Below, piece by piece: positions 12,646 through 24,605 of a stretch of 64,000 nucleotides of DNA. Within the stretch, counting starts at the first letter, position 1, and each line of letters begins with the position of its first letter. The translations under genes and the position numbers were made by a program. Source of the stretch: Ophiura sarsii (taxonomy: Eukaryota > Echinodermata > Ophiuroidea > Amphilepidida > Ophiuridae); assembly GCA_035610835.1 (NCBI GenBank), contig CM069455.1, positions 18,427,874-18,491,873 of the forward strand. The letters run 5' to 3'. The notes under the pieces are model-generated. The model worked only from the letters and a program-made list of their open reading frames with translations, was not told the origin of the DNA and made no database searches.

Positions 12646-15600
12646 AATTAGGTTTAACGAACTATTGTAATTAACAGAACCATGGTAGTTTATATTTTTC
12701 TTTTTAAAATAAAGGCCAAATACTTTCTCATCAAAATAAGACCAAATTTAAGTATGTGTGATAAAGAATAGCCAAAATATATGCATGCAAAGTAATAATA
12801 TGTAGTGCAAATGTAACAGATCCACCTTTTTTGGGTACCCAGTATAAAAAACATGACCATAAACAGAATGGGATGCATGGCGCTGTCAAATATCATAGGT
12901 CAACGGTCACTAATTCACCAAAAATTGGGCCAATTTTAACCAATTTTTACTATGCAGACATTTTCAAGTCATCAAAACAGAGGTTTTAAACATGTTCATC
13001 TGGGCTGAATTTGAAAAAATAGTTTTAACTGGATACCAGGTCAACCAGGGGTCATAGGAGGTCACGATTTGGCTATTTTCCACCCGAACCCATCCTTGGA
13101 TGCATGTAATTCTTGAAAACAATAGGTTAATTACATTATACTTTATTTTAGCCATAGATGTGATTATAGAATGCAAATATAAAAAAAGAGTCTGTTTGAC
13201 CCCCCATGTAGATACAGGGGGACCCTAAAAATCACTTAAGGTACTTTACGTTGCACAAAGTACCTTTTTCGCACGTCCGTGACATGAAAGTAAACGCGAT
13301 AGTGTTTTTTCCGATACCTAATTCTAAAATTATAGCAAGAATTTAGTTCATATACCAATTTTCAGATCTCTACCTGATATCAATAGCAAATTATCAATTC
13401 CAAAATCCAAAAATATCACAAACGTCAACGTGAATCTCAAAAGTGGGGTTTTCGGCCAATTTTCAACAGGCTTTATTTCGAAAACGATATGGAGTATGAT
13501 TTTATTATTTTGGAGGTATCACTTTTTGCTATAAAAAAGCACCATTCTGATGGAGTTTCATCAAAATCAAAGAGGGTCACCATGGGACCAATGGTTGATT
13601 TTACATGGAATGACCCAACAGTAAGTAACAAATCCATCTCAGTACAAGTGGTAAACTGTTGGCATATGTGGGATATCTCTATAAAGAGGCATAAAAACAT
13701 GCCTTTTTTAAAACAGTCATTTTTGGTAAATATGTGACCTTTGACCTGAAATATGTCTCTGTGCCATTCAAGTCATGAAAGTTCTACTTGTTATTAGTAA
13801 TATGTATTACATACAATTTATAACAATCCCACTTTGGGATAAAAATCATCTGGGCGCATGTTTTCATGACTTGAAAACATCTGTGTAGTTAAAAAAGTGG
13901 CGATAAAAGGGCCCAATTCTTGGTTAATTAGTGACCTTTGACCTATGATATTTTACAGCGCCATGCATATCCCATTCTGATTTTACATTTATGTATTGTA
14001 TGTATTACATACACTCATAAAATAACAATCCCACTTTGGGATAAAATTGGCGCATGTATGTTTTGATGACTTGAAAACGTCTGCATAGTAAAAATTAGTT
14101 AAAAATGGCCCAATTTTTGGTAAATTAGTGACCTTTGACCTATGATATTTGACAGCGCCATGCATATCCCATTCTGTTAACACATTTTATGTGTTATATG
14201 TATTACATACAATAATAAAATAACATTCCCACTTTGGGATAATATTGGCGCATACATGTTTTGATGACCTGAAAACGTCCGCAGAGGAAAAATGTCAGTT
14301 GAAAGGCCCAATTGTTGGTTTATTAGTGACCTTTGACCTGTGATATTTCGCAGCGCCATGCATATCCCATTCCGATTTTACTTTTTATGTGTTACCTGTA
14401 TTACATACAATCATGAAATGACAATCCCACTTTGGGATAATGTTGGCGCATGCTTATCTTAACGAAATAAAATGGTCAAATTAGTAAATATCGTCCGAAA
14501 GTACATTTTTAGGGCATATATTCACAAATTTAGAGAATTTTCAAAAAATCATAAACAAGTCAATTGCAGAGATCCCAAGTTTGTTTTGTTATTTGTTATT
14601 AAAGAGCAATTGTTTCTACAGCTGAGTGTCATTTTTGTTGTTTTATGACGATGGCGCGCAAGATTACGGACTTGCGAAAATGCACGAAATTAGTAAAATT
14701 TGACCTTTGACCTCAATTATTTCTGTGCGCCAACAAGATCCCAACAACTTTGCACTTGAAATTGTTTTAGACCTTGCAGATCTTTCATTTGAGAAAGATT
14801 ACTAAATGGGATCTTATTGGCGCACTGAGTTACGGCCACTTGAAAATGGTCGCGAGGGCGCTGTTCGTCCATGTTTGGACCCGCATAACGTGACGCGCCA
14901 ATGATATCCCAATTTTTCGTTTTCATTTTTGTAAAGTACCCAACTTAAGGTTTTAAAAATTTATGGAATTAGGTTGGGATATCCTTGGCGCACAAATTGC
15001 CATATGTTTAGATTACAATTTTATTTCTAGCGGCTTTTTCGGTCCAAAGTTTGATGATTTTTTACGGCAAAACCGAAATAGTAATGAATTTTAAATTTGG
15101 AATTTAAGAGTTTGGTATAAAACTGTATTCGACTTTTTTTTTTCAAAGTGATCTGAGGACCCTTGAATCACCACATGGTACATTCTTACAGAGACTGGCT
15201 CTTAATGACACATCTATTAAACAGTGAACATTTCTTATTTCTACACAGTAAATCAGACGTGCGATATATGTTGATGTTGATGTCCAGTTGAGATTTTCTG
15301 GACCCCCTAACCCCCCCTTGATTTGAGATTCAGTGCGTCCATATAAGCCTATTTTCAAAATTTCATGGGGAAAAACACGACCCCTGATAAGGCAACTGTT
15401 GCCATATCTTTTAAAATATGGTTGAAACTTATGAAAGATGCAAATTGGTTAACCACTATGCAAGCTGTTTTGGCCACTGGTTTTGGATCGACTTCAGGAT
15501 ACAAGCGAATTTCGCCATTTGCATTATAAAAGAAGTACATTGTTAAAAAAGGTGGCTTTGACCACGCAGTATGCACAAGCCGTTTCGGCCACTGGTTTTG

Positions 15601-15770
15601 TATCAACTTATGCTATCGTGTTTGACGGTTTGAGTAAATATAAGTGCATTTTAGACTAGCAAACCGTTGCATGTAAAATAAAAGAAATGCTGCAACCGCC
15701 AAAAACAAACGTGCATGTTTATTATTTTATGCATGGTGCTCCTACAACTTTTATGTGTAATTACGCTGTA

Positions 15771-16750
15771 AATAGGGGAGAGCGGGGCTAGTTGGAACAA
15801 GGGGTTAGTTGAAACATTGAATTTTTCTTCTACAGCTAAAATTATTTTTGTGAAATACTGACCTCTGGTGGTTGCCATAGGTAACACCCACTCACCACAA
15901 AATTTACAGACCAGAAGCTGCTCTGCTGTAGAAGTGAGACAGCTAAGTGTTTTTTTTTGACCCTCTGAGTAAATTTTTCGATTCTCACTTTTTTTTGTAA
16001 AATCTTAATGATGTTTATGGGTTATGGTTACCAGTTTGTGAGGTTTTTAAGCTATGATATAAGGCTACAAAATGAGGTTAAAAAAATGTGTTATTGTAAG
16101 CCCTGTTTTGTGTAGTAAGCTTACAAAGTCAAAGTAGGCACTGGGGTTAGTTGGAACATTTCGATGGGGGTTAGTTAGAACATGTTGTAGAATAGAACCA
16201 TTACACACTAATTTGCTTGAATTTAAAAACTTGAATTACAAAAAAGTGGAAAACCATTGTGTAGGCAAAGTGTACACTCTACAATATTTTAATGTGTCAT
16301 AATCTTGTTCAGGGGTCAACATGTCCTTAACTGCAATTCCAAAATACTCTAAAACACCTGCTGCATGTTTCTATTTATTATATTTTTTTCTACAATTCCG
16401 ATCGTATGACCCAAACTGCTTTAAAATTTAATATATGTGTGAACCCATGTACTAAATTAATATTTGAGTATTTACACACTATTTGCAAAGAACCACAGAC
16501 CATGTTCCAACTAACCCCACCCCATGTTCCAACAAACCCCGGGGGCAGGGGTTAGTTGGAACTTTTCGAGTGTCTTGTTAAAAGTTAATTATATAAATAA
16601 CCATCAACTACTTTAAAAAATGTGTTCACGTCATTTGTAGCCTAATGGTTTATAATGTATAGTTGTAGTTTCTTGAATAAACTTTGTTTGTGAATTATAC
16701 ACATTTTTATTTTCTGAAAATTGTTCCAACCAACACCGCTCTCCCCTATT
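15771..16750. mobile_element. Non-autonomous TIR element with GGGGTTAGTTGGAACA repeats
   Basis: The left end AATAGGGGAGAGCGG followed by TAGTTGGAACAA matches the reverse complement of the right end, with a few mismatches over about 30 bp. The phrase GGGGTTAGTTGGAACA recurs on both strands inside (near 15803, 16145, 16166, 16504 and 16550). No transposase frame is visible. Confidence 0.7.
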
Positions 16751-16909
16751 ATGCCCTAAAATGTGCAGAATTTCTTTTCAAAGCTAATTAACAGAAAAAG
16801 TAAGTCTGTGACCCCACATTTTATGAACATATTTGAAAGAATGTAATATTTTAAAGGCCTCTTTTTCACATTAAAAACTAAACATTTATATAATATTGAA
16901 TGGCATTGA

Positions 16910-17224
16910 GTATGATACAAGAAAATATTGCACAAGCTAGAAAACGAGTGCAATATTTTTCTATACTTTGATCAGTACTAAATTGGCGAGAATTGTGAGG
17001 CTCTTGTTTATCCGCGCGTAAAAAGAATCCCTCATGTCGCGTGAGTCATGACATGAAAATGGGCGTCACGCATATCACGCTCACGCAACCATTGTGTGTG
17101 TGACACAACTTTCTTGAGTTTGACTGCGTCTACGCTAGATTATATCCATTCGCGATGCTGTGAGGCTCGCCAATTTAGTACTGATCAAAGTATAGAGCGA
17201 GTGCAATATTTTCTTGTATCATAC
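16910..17224. mobile_element. 315-bp foldback element
   Basis: The left end GTATGATACAAGAAAATATT and an inner TACTTTGATCAGTACTAAAT both recur as reverse complements at the right end. The left arm is longer because GTGCAATATTTT is duplicated there. The centre is CG-richer than its surroundings. Confidence 0.8.
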
Positions 17225-17579
17225 GAAATAAGACAGTCAATAATTAATTTATAAATTATATCAGGCTTTTCATTCCCTAAACAAGACAAAAATCAAAGAA
17301 ATTGCAATTTCAGCTCTTAGGCAGCCATTTTGAAATAATTACCGATTAATATTTTTAGAATATTTAGAGCATCCGGGTACTTTTGCCAGACAATATTAAA
17401 TACACAGATTTATTGATTGGCCAAATAGCCTAATAATTGTTTTTATCATTGATTGTATGGTATTCATTTTTCACATAGATTCTTGATATTATTAACACCA
17501 TTTTTTAAATTTGATATACATGTAGTGTAATAAAATATTAGTCTGTTTTATATTAGATTCGTGATCAGCATCATGGAAA

Positions 17580-18341
17580 TTTATACTTTAGTTGGTATGA
17601 TCACTTTTTTCCCACGGTGGATTTTCTCATTAAAACTAATTTTGATATCAGAACTTCTGATAGCCCATTTTTTTTCACCACCCATGCAAAATTCTAGGCC
17701 CAAAAGATTTTTCATTTAGAAGATATTAGGCCAAGTAAAATAAAAAACATGTTTCTCGTCCGAACTTTTCAAAAAGTTGGTGAGGGAGGTCCTTATTATT
17801 TGTTATTTTTCACAAATTTGTTATTAATTTCTGTGTTATATTGCTATTCTAAATGTTTCAATTCTGATCATAAAAACGAGGCGGCCATTATTAATTTTTG
17901 TTATTTCCCAATTTCTCTACCCCTAGCCTAAATCATTTGGAAACAGTATGTGGAATAGGTTCATATAGCCTAAAACATCTGATCAGCTTTTTCCAACATG
18001 ACAATTTAATCACATGAAATAACCAGTAAAATAATAAAATAACAAAAATATTTGGAAATTTCACAAAATCGGTGAGGGCGGGGACGAGAAACACGTCATT
18101 TATATTATTTGGCCTTACAGCGAAAAAGTAGTGAATTACGGAAAGAGGAGGTTAGGCCTACCACCAATTCAATTTGTGTACAACTCTATACTCTTTCGCT
18201 TCTAAAATGAGAACTATGGAAGTAATTCCACTAAAAATTGGGAATTAGACTAATTTAATGATGTTCTCTTTTGTAGAATAGAAAACAGCATGTGAAATTT
18301 CCAAAAATGATCAGTCATACCAAAATCAACCACCTTTAAGT
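17580..18341. mobile_element. MITE family 1, copy 1, split by a nested element
   Basis: The outer sequences match MITE family 1 copies at 23294-23652 and 47301-47667. Shared phrases are TTTTGATATCAGAA near the left, and CGCTTCTAAAATGAGAAC with GTAGAATAGAAAACAGCATG near the right. Ends resemble TTAAAGGTGGTTGAT with GGTATGATCAC. The middle is interrupted by the 17727-18118 element. Confidence 0.6.
17727..18118. mobile_element. MITE family 2, copy 1 (GTTTCTCGTCC ends)
   Basis: The left end TAGGCCAAGTAAAATAAAAA then ACATGTTTCTCGTCC pairs with the right end, whose reverse complement is TAAGGCCAAATAATATAAAT then GACGTGTTTCTCGTCC. The interior of about 390 bp is shared almost unchanged with 18648-19044. 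It sits inside MITE family 1 copy 1, so it inserted later. Confidence 0.8.
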
Positions 18342-18380
18342 TTAACATGAAAGTTCATCTGTGTTGGTTGAATATGTTCT

Positions 18381-18592
18381 GAAGTTCAACTTTTGATCAC
18401 AACACAACAATTTTCATACCTGTAATTTTCAATCAAATTACATTGATCTTCGTCAGCAGACAGACTGATGTTGACCTTATTTAGGGTTCACGACCTTTCG
18501 GACGTGTGACCCTAAAACGGGTTCGAAGACCTTTGGATCGAAAATTACAGGTATGAAAATTGTTGTGTTGTGATCAAAAGTTGTTGAACTTC
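18381..18592. repeat. 50-bp-arm inverted repeat with hammerhead-like core on the minus strand
   Basis: Arms 18381-18430 and 18540-18592 are reverse complements apart from a 3-base indel. They share GATCACAACACAACAATTTT and CATACCTGTAATTTTC. On the minus strand the loop ends CTGACGA, AGATCAA, TGTAAT, TTGATT, GAAA, which has the order CUGANGA, stem II, GAAA of a hammerhead ribozyme. A matching helix III and cleavage triplet are not evident. Confidence 0.75.
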
Positions 18593-18647
18593 AAAACACC
18601 TTTAAGTTTACAACTTTGTCAAATTTTAAAATTTTGTGTCTCTTTAA

Positions 18648-19044
18648 TAGGCAGGGTAAAAAAAATAGCATGTTTCTCGTCCAAACTTTTCAAAAAATTG
18701 GTGAGGGAGGTCCTTATTATTTGTTATTTTTTACAAATTTGTTATTAATTTCTGTGTTATATTGCTATTCTAAATGTTTCAATTCTGATCATAAAAATGA
18801 GGAGGCCGTTAATATTTGTTGTTACTTCCCAATTTCTCTACCCCTAGCCTAAAAAATTTGGAAAAAGTATGTGGAATAGGTTTATAGATGATAGCCTAAA
18901 ACATCTGATCAGCTTTTTCCAACATGACCGTTTAATCACATGAAATAACCAGTAAAATAACAAAATAACAAAAATATTTGGAAATTTCACAAAATCGGTG
19001 AGGGCGGGGACGAGAAACACATTATTTATATTACTTGGCCTTAT
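18648..19044. mobile_element. MITE family 2, copy 2
   Basis: Direct-orientation copy of 17727-18118, sharing GGTGAGGGAGGTCCTTATTA and CCAATTTCTCTACCCCTAGC, with the same GTTTCTCGTCC-type ends. It has only scattered substitutions and small indels. Confidence 0.85.
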
Positions 19045-20640
19045 ACTTATAGGGAATTTCGGCTATCAGACGAATCATTTATCGATTTCTGACGTTTACC
19101 GTGTTGAATTTGCCTCTAGAGAAAGAAAAAAAAGTTTGGTTATGAACTAGTGTCTCTAGACAATGTGTTTGTGGTCGTCTCTGCCTACATGAATGCACAT
19201 CATAATAAAAAAGGTCTTGACTTATTTATATAAAACTCTTTATTCAAAAAAAAAATTATTATTGTGGTTCTCATAATAATTTAATAAAATAGTGATGTTA
19301 GAATCAAATTTCCATTTTAAATTTCCCATTGAAATGTACACACACTTCCAGGCATGCCATGGACAGTCCATGGTCATCATGTCATGGTGGTTTACCAGAA
19401 ATTTAGTTTTTTTACCCACGCACATGTTATATCATATTCTATGTATGTTGGCGGAAGGAGGAAATGTCTCAATATGCCCTACAATGCTTGCCTGCAGTAG
19501 AGTCACATTGGGACTAGAAATTTACTACGTTTTCGCTCATCATTTATTATAGCATACAGGAAACATCTTATGGCTATCTTAGACCGACATCTCTGCTGAG
19601 CTCTGACCTAAAATTTCACAGGTCACCCAGGTCAGACTCAGAGGAGTTAAAAAATAAGCTTTCTTCTGACTAATCAAAATCTGAATTTTGATTTGGATCT
19701 GGTCGTCACTAGTGTAAAAAAGTACCTTAACCTTGCTGTTCGTGTTGGTTTGCCCTTTGACGACACCATTTTGTCAGTATGATAATGATGGATGATCCGT
19801 TGGCCTATAATTTGTTCTGGTCATTCATCACCATCGTATTATAATATACACGTAGATCCCATGAGACATCACCATATGGCATAGGCATACATGTAGGCAT
19901 CAGGCATGCATGCATCGACCAGCTTGTAAAATATCAGGGCAAAGACCTTGTTTGTGTTCTGAATGTTTTATATTGAAAAACAACGCCATCGCCACGGCTC
20001 ACTACTTTGTACTTACGTTGGTTCTGGACTGTTCCGAGTCAAAATATAGATGGTCAAGAAAGATTTAGACAGTAAATTTAGAGTTTAGTCGGAAGTCAGA
20101 AATGTGGTTGTACAGCAAAACAACAAGATTGCGCTTTGATAGTATCACTATTAATGTACATGCTCGTTTACAAATAGACTTAAAACAAGTCTTTTTATAG
20201 TTTTTTTAAAGTCATTTGTACGGTTACAAACTTAAATTATTTTTTGCCAGCTTTATAAATTAATTTAATTTTCCCAATCTCAATTTTTTGTTACTATATC
20301 AATTTCCTTTTTACAAACTCAAATGTATCAGGCATCAGGGGATAAATAATTTGATGAGACTCCATAGCAGTCTGATTATTAGCCTGGCTCCATCATGCCC
20401 TCAATCGTCGTCATTCGCTTTTTACCCATAATGCAGCGCAGCGGAGCGTGCGTACGGCATGGAGGATACACTTCCGCCCCTGTGTATTGTATGCAATCTC
20501 AATTTATTTATCAAAAACTCGTTGCCTTTCAACTTACTCAATATTTGAAATGGGCCAACAAAATCTGGGGTGTCAAGTTATTTTATCAGGCCGTATCTCC
20601 TGCTAAATATCGTTAGATTGCAATGAAACTTTCAGAACAC
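19045..20640. other. No gene recognised
   Basis: Open frames up to 86 codons (for example 19292-19552) lack splice context and family resemblance. Nothing repetitive stands out. Confidence 0.4.
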
Positions 20641-20667
20641 GCTAGATAGTCTCGACTGTACCAGTAT

Positions 20668-20850
20668 CCCGGGGGGGGGGGGCACTCCTATTCAAACAGT
20701 GTATCATGCGCGACCACAGATTCACGTAAAAAGGGTCTTTTTTCGTGAAATGTCACGATACGTACGTATCGTGGATAGGGTATCAAAAACACGAGAATTT
20801 GACAAAAAGGGTATGTTTTTCACAACTTCCAATACGTATTTAGGGTTCAC
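20668..20850. mobile_element. G-run-headed hairpin repeat, copy 1, with 20-bp perfect palindrome
   Basis: A G run (about 20670-20682) is followed by GCACTCC, GTAAAAAGGGTCTTTTTTCG, the perfect palindrome CACGATACGTACGTATCGTG (20754-20773), AGGGTATCAAAAACACGAGA and AAAAAGGGTATG. The same framework with a different palindrome occurs near 35231-35703. Confidence 0.65.
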
Positions 20851-20904
20851 TGAGGAGGTACACGGTAAATCAAATTAAAAACAAAGTTGATTACAATCTT
20901 ACTA

Positions 20905-22145
20905 CTGTCTGTTCAATTAGCTTAGATTCCTGTTTTTCGCACTCTAAAAAAATAGTGATAGATCATGAAATAAAATTTGGTTAATGCTGTTAGACTCAAT
21001 AGGTTTTTCAATTTCCAATCGACAAAGTTGAAGAACAATACTGATTTCTTTACAAATTTACTGTTTTCCCGCTAAAAAAAAATGAAAAAGCTTCATAACG
21101 TTGGGTCCAAAACTTTTCACTGAACTATCCATTTGTAAAATGGGTAGGATATCCATTTGTATAGGATTCTGATTGAATCTATTTGTAGCAAAGGTTGTTT
21201 TTGAGCATATAAATGCACATGGAACCATTTTAACCAGCAAAACTAGGTTTATTTCTTTTATCTAAATTTTCTGGTCGTGCTTCGTTGATTATAACAGAGA
21301 CTATCATGTCTTTTTTGATAGTCTCTGATTATAATACGCTACTTCAATGATTTAATATTGACCAGCTTGTGTTACTTAAACTTGTTAATGTTCCCGCTAC
21401 CCGTAAATTGAATTGAAGTAAAAGTTTATATATATTATAAGAAAACATTTGCAGATGATGTACACGAATTAAGAAAAGTCAACACCATCTGTACTTAATA
21501 AGTGATTACCCAGGCGGATATTATTCGGTGACCCATTTGGAGACACCGAGTGCGTAAACCAGTTTGACATATTAGAATTCATTGACATTTTTCGGAACCG
21601 TGTCATTTAGGTAAGGTGTCCAGTGCAACTAGTCGGGGTGAGGGAACACCTTAAGCGAAGGTATCAGAATTAATATCGATCATTGACTTCGTCATAGCCA
21701 TCAAGCGTAACTGGTACAAAGGTATTTGTAACATGCTTCGAACCCGCCCTCTTCTACATTAAATTAAACTGGCATACAACCTCTAATATATGGAATGAAT
21801 TGTGCTATCAAATACATCAAAGCAGGCGTATATATTCTCTCTGAAAATCGTAAACACAGTTTAGTAAAACTTCAAGATAGCCGTAATAATTCTCCCTGTG
21901 CTGAAAATAGACTATCCTAGATATATGACCAAGCCGCGAACCCCAACGGTGATCCTGATTTTCCTTCGAAAATAAGGCAAAATTCAAAAGAAATGATATT
22001 AAATATTGATTTCTGACTTTTCAAATGAATAAATATTGTTGGGTCTAAGAAGGATGTATATTGTTTCTTTCATGAGATTTCACAAAACAGTGTATTTTTA
22101 CAAATATTTACGAAAAACAGGAATCTAAGCTAATTGAAGGGACAG
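20905..22145. mobile_element. CTGTC...GACAG TIR element, copy A (1.24 kb)
   Basis: Ends read CTGTCTGTTCAATTAGCTTA and the reverse complement GGGACAG. The inverted terminal segment includes GATTCCTGTTTTTCG and is about 40 bp long. A TA precedes the left end. The interior matches copies B and C over about 1 kb and has no sustained coding frame. Tc1/mariner-like by the TA flanks; non-autonomous. Confidence 0.8.
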
Positions 22146-23148
22146 TTGTCCGTTCAATTAGCTTAGATTCCTGTTTTTCGTAAATATCTAAAAAAGTAGT
22201 GTTTTGTAAAATGGGTCGGATATCCATTTGTATAGGATTCTGATTGATTCTATTTGTAGCAAAGGTTGTTTTGAGCATATAAATGCACATGGAACCATTT
22301 TAACCAGCAAAACTAGGTTTATTTCTTTTATCTAAATGTTCTGGTCGTGCTTCGTTGGTTATAATACTTCAATGATTATTGACCAACTTGTGTTACTTAA
22401 ACTTGTTAATGTCCCCGCTACCCGTAAATTGAATTGAAGTAAAAGTTTATATATTATAAGAAAACATTTGCAGATGATGTACACGAATTAAGAAAAGACA
22501 ACACCGTCTGTACTTAATAAGTGATTACCCAGGCGGATATTATTCGCTGACTAGACACCGAGTGCGTAAACCAGTTTGACATTTATTAGAATTCATTGAA
22601 ATTTTTCGTAGCCGTGTCATTTAGGTAAGGTTGTCGGGATGAGGGAACACCTTAAGCGAAAGTATCAGAATTAATATCGATCATTGACTTCGTCATAGCC
22701 ATCGAGCGGAACTGGTTACAAAGGTATTTGTAACATGCTTCGAACCCGCCCTGTTCTACATTCAATTAAACTGGCATACAACCGCTAATATATGGAATGA
22801 ATTGTGCTATCAAATACATGAAAGCAGGCGTATATTCTCTCTGAAAATCGTAAACACAGATTAGTAAAACTTCAAGATAGCTGTAATAATTCTCCCTGTG
22901 CTGAAAATAGACTATCCTACTTGATATATGACCAGGCCGCGAACCCCAACGGTGATCCTGATTTTCCTTCGAAAATAAGGCAAAATTCAAAAGAAATTAT
23001 ATTAAATATTGATTTCTGACTTTTAAAATGAATAAATATCGTTGGGTCTAAGAAGGGTGTATATTGTTTCTTTCATGAGTTTTCACAAAACAGTGTATTT
23101 TTACAAATATTTACGAAAAACAGGAATATAAGCTAATTGAAGCGACAG
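22146..23148. mobile_element. CTGTC...GACAG TIR element, copy B (1.0 kb), abutting copy A
   Basis: The left end TTGTCCGTTCAATTAGCTTA directly follows the right end of copy A. The right end (…GCGACAG) is followed by TA. It lacks a segment near the left end that copies A and C share. Interior identity to copies A and C is high. Confidence 0.8.
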
Positions 23149-23293
23149 TAATACATATTTCGCGCCGTCGAATGATGACTACGGTGGATGTGCAGAGACT
23201 GTCCCTCATGGTACGACGATATAATTTTTGCAAACTGAAACTTTGTTTGCAAACTAAAATAATTTTTACAAACTTAAATTAATTTTTGCGAAC

Positions 23294-23652
23294 TTAAAGG
23301 TTGTTGATACGATCACCTTTTCGTAACACCGACTTACCTAAAACATGTTGAGATTTTGATATCAAATGAATGATCGTATTTTTCTCGTCATCATACTGAA
23401 ATCCCAGGGTCGAAATCGGTATATTAACGAAGAAATCGAAGAAAAACCGTCGAATTACCTACTTCCGGTGGGTTACCCATTGTAAATGTGTGTACAAGTC
23501 TATGGGCAAATTGTATGTGAACTTTCGCTTCTAAAGGAGAACTAGGGAAGTAATTCCATTCAAACCTTGGAATTGGACTAATTTAATGATGTTCTTTTAT
23601 ACGTAGAATAGAAAACTGCATGTGACATTTTTAAAAGTGATACCACCTTTAA
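23294..23652. mobile_element. MITE family 1, copy 2
   Basis: The left end TTAAAGGTTGTTGATACGAT and the right end (reverse complement TTAAAGGTGGTATCAC) form the terminal inverted repeat. The interior phrases TTTTGATATCA, CTTTCGCTTCTAAAGGAGAA and GTAGAATAGAAAACTGCATG match the other copies. It abuts the next MITE through a shared TTTAA. Confidence 0.8.
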
Positions 23653-24022
23653 AGGGATACTAAGAGATTCTGGGGAGATTCTAACAACCTCTTTTTATTG
23701 TACTAATCGGTAGATATAAATAACAAAAGCTTATTTTCAAAACTTCAGTTGTTTCCAATTTTGCGTTTACAAGTTATGCATGATTAGGCTAGCCCTTATG
23801 TCATGTGTGTTCCATTGCTCCATAGGATACTGTACCGAAAATACCTGTCTGCGCAGACAGGTATTTTTTGAAGAATCTTTTATTATATAAAGGAGGCTGA
23901 TTTTCCTTAATCCTTACAGTTGCAAGTTCTTACGTACACCAATATTGCAAAAATGCAGAAATCTCGGAATTGATCAAAAGTGAGGGCGCCTCCTCCACCA
24001 AATCTCTTAGTATCCCTTTAAA
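23648..24022. mobile_element. MITE family 3, copy 1 (TTTAAAGGGATACTAAGAGA ends)
   Basis: Both ends read TTTAAAGGGATACTAAGAGA inward, a 22-bp near-perfect inverted repeat. The interior includes CTGATTTTCCTTAATCCTTA and GAGGGCGCC, found in inverted orientation at 33691-34100. Confidence 0.9.
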
Positions 24023-24044
24023 TATTTTTGCAAACTTAAATAGC

Positions 24045-24215
24045 CATTAGGTCTAATATTCATTTAGTCTAATAGCCATTTGTTGTAATAATAGGTCTAA
24101 TAACCATTGGTCTATTAGCCATTTGGGCTAATACACATTTTGTCTAATAGGTTTTAATAGCTATTAGGTCTAAATAGTCATTTGGTCTAATATAGACATT
24201 TGGTCTAACAATGAC
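24045..24215. repeat. Short degenerate tandem repeat around GGTCTAATAGCCATT
   Basis: About ten imperfect copies of a 16-20-base unit (TAGGTCTAATAACCATT, TTGGTCTATTAGCCATT and similar). Low complexity, non-coding. Confidence 0.75.
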
Positions 24216-24537
24216 TAAGAGCGTGTTACAATAAAAGATTTTGTATTTAAATCTGAAATGAACTGGTAGCCAAGGCAGGTCAACCAAAATTAGCGAGATG
24301 TGTTCTCTGGGCTTTGTGAGGGTTACAATTCGGGAAGCAATATTTTGTCGAATTTGCAGCCGTTTGATTTCTTGCTGAGGCAAGCCGAAGAGTAGGAGTT
24401 CCCATATCGATCGAGTCTCGAAATAAGGAATGCATGATCGAGTTGTTCAGTGAGATGTAGTTACAGAATTATTTAAAAATAATCTTAACACTTTGGCCCC
24501 AATTTTTGGACCACCCTGAATAGTTGTATTTTCCTCT

Positions 24538-24543
24538 TTTATT
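24538..24543 (-). terminator. Candidate polyadenylation signal of gene B
   Basis: AATAAA on the minus strand about 91 bases past the gene B stop codon. It counts only if the donor-like GTAATTATA at 24605 is not used. Confidence 0.3.
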
Positions 24544-24605
24544 ATGGCAGAGTTGTGAATGTGTGATGTTCCAACTACTCGTGATATAAAATCTTATATA
24601 ATTAC

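Larger units (their letters stand above)
11112..12862. mobile_element. 1.74-kb TIR transposon nested inside the foldback element, 4-bp duplication ATAA
   Basis: Both ends read GGTCATGTTTTTTATACTGG and then GTAC, a 24-bp perfect terminal inverted repeat (11116 onward, and back from 12858). ATAA flanks both sides (11112-11115 and 12859-12862). Removing the insert and one ATAA restores the host repeat phrase TGTATAAACAGAATGGG, which is seen uninterrupted near 10730. The interior has no recognised transposase; it carries five degenerate ACAGGGTG-type repeats. Confidence 0.85.
9698..15205. mobile_element. 5.5-kb inverted-repeat (foldback) element flanked by TTAA
   Basis: The left arm starts TTAAGAGCCAGTCTCTGTAA (9698) and the right arm ends with its reverse complement at 15205. 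Both ends have TTAA outside GAGCC, as expected for a TTAA-duplicating (piggyBac-like) insertion. The arms are about 1.4 kb and nearly mirror images (left about 9702-11115, right about 13735-15201). Each holds tandem units of about 190 bp with GCGCCAATATTATCCCA, TGGGATATGCATGGCGC and AGGTCAAAGGTCAC. A fragment of the unit continues at 12859-12980 after the nested insertion. No transposase was recognised, so it would be non-autonomous. Confidence 0.75.
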
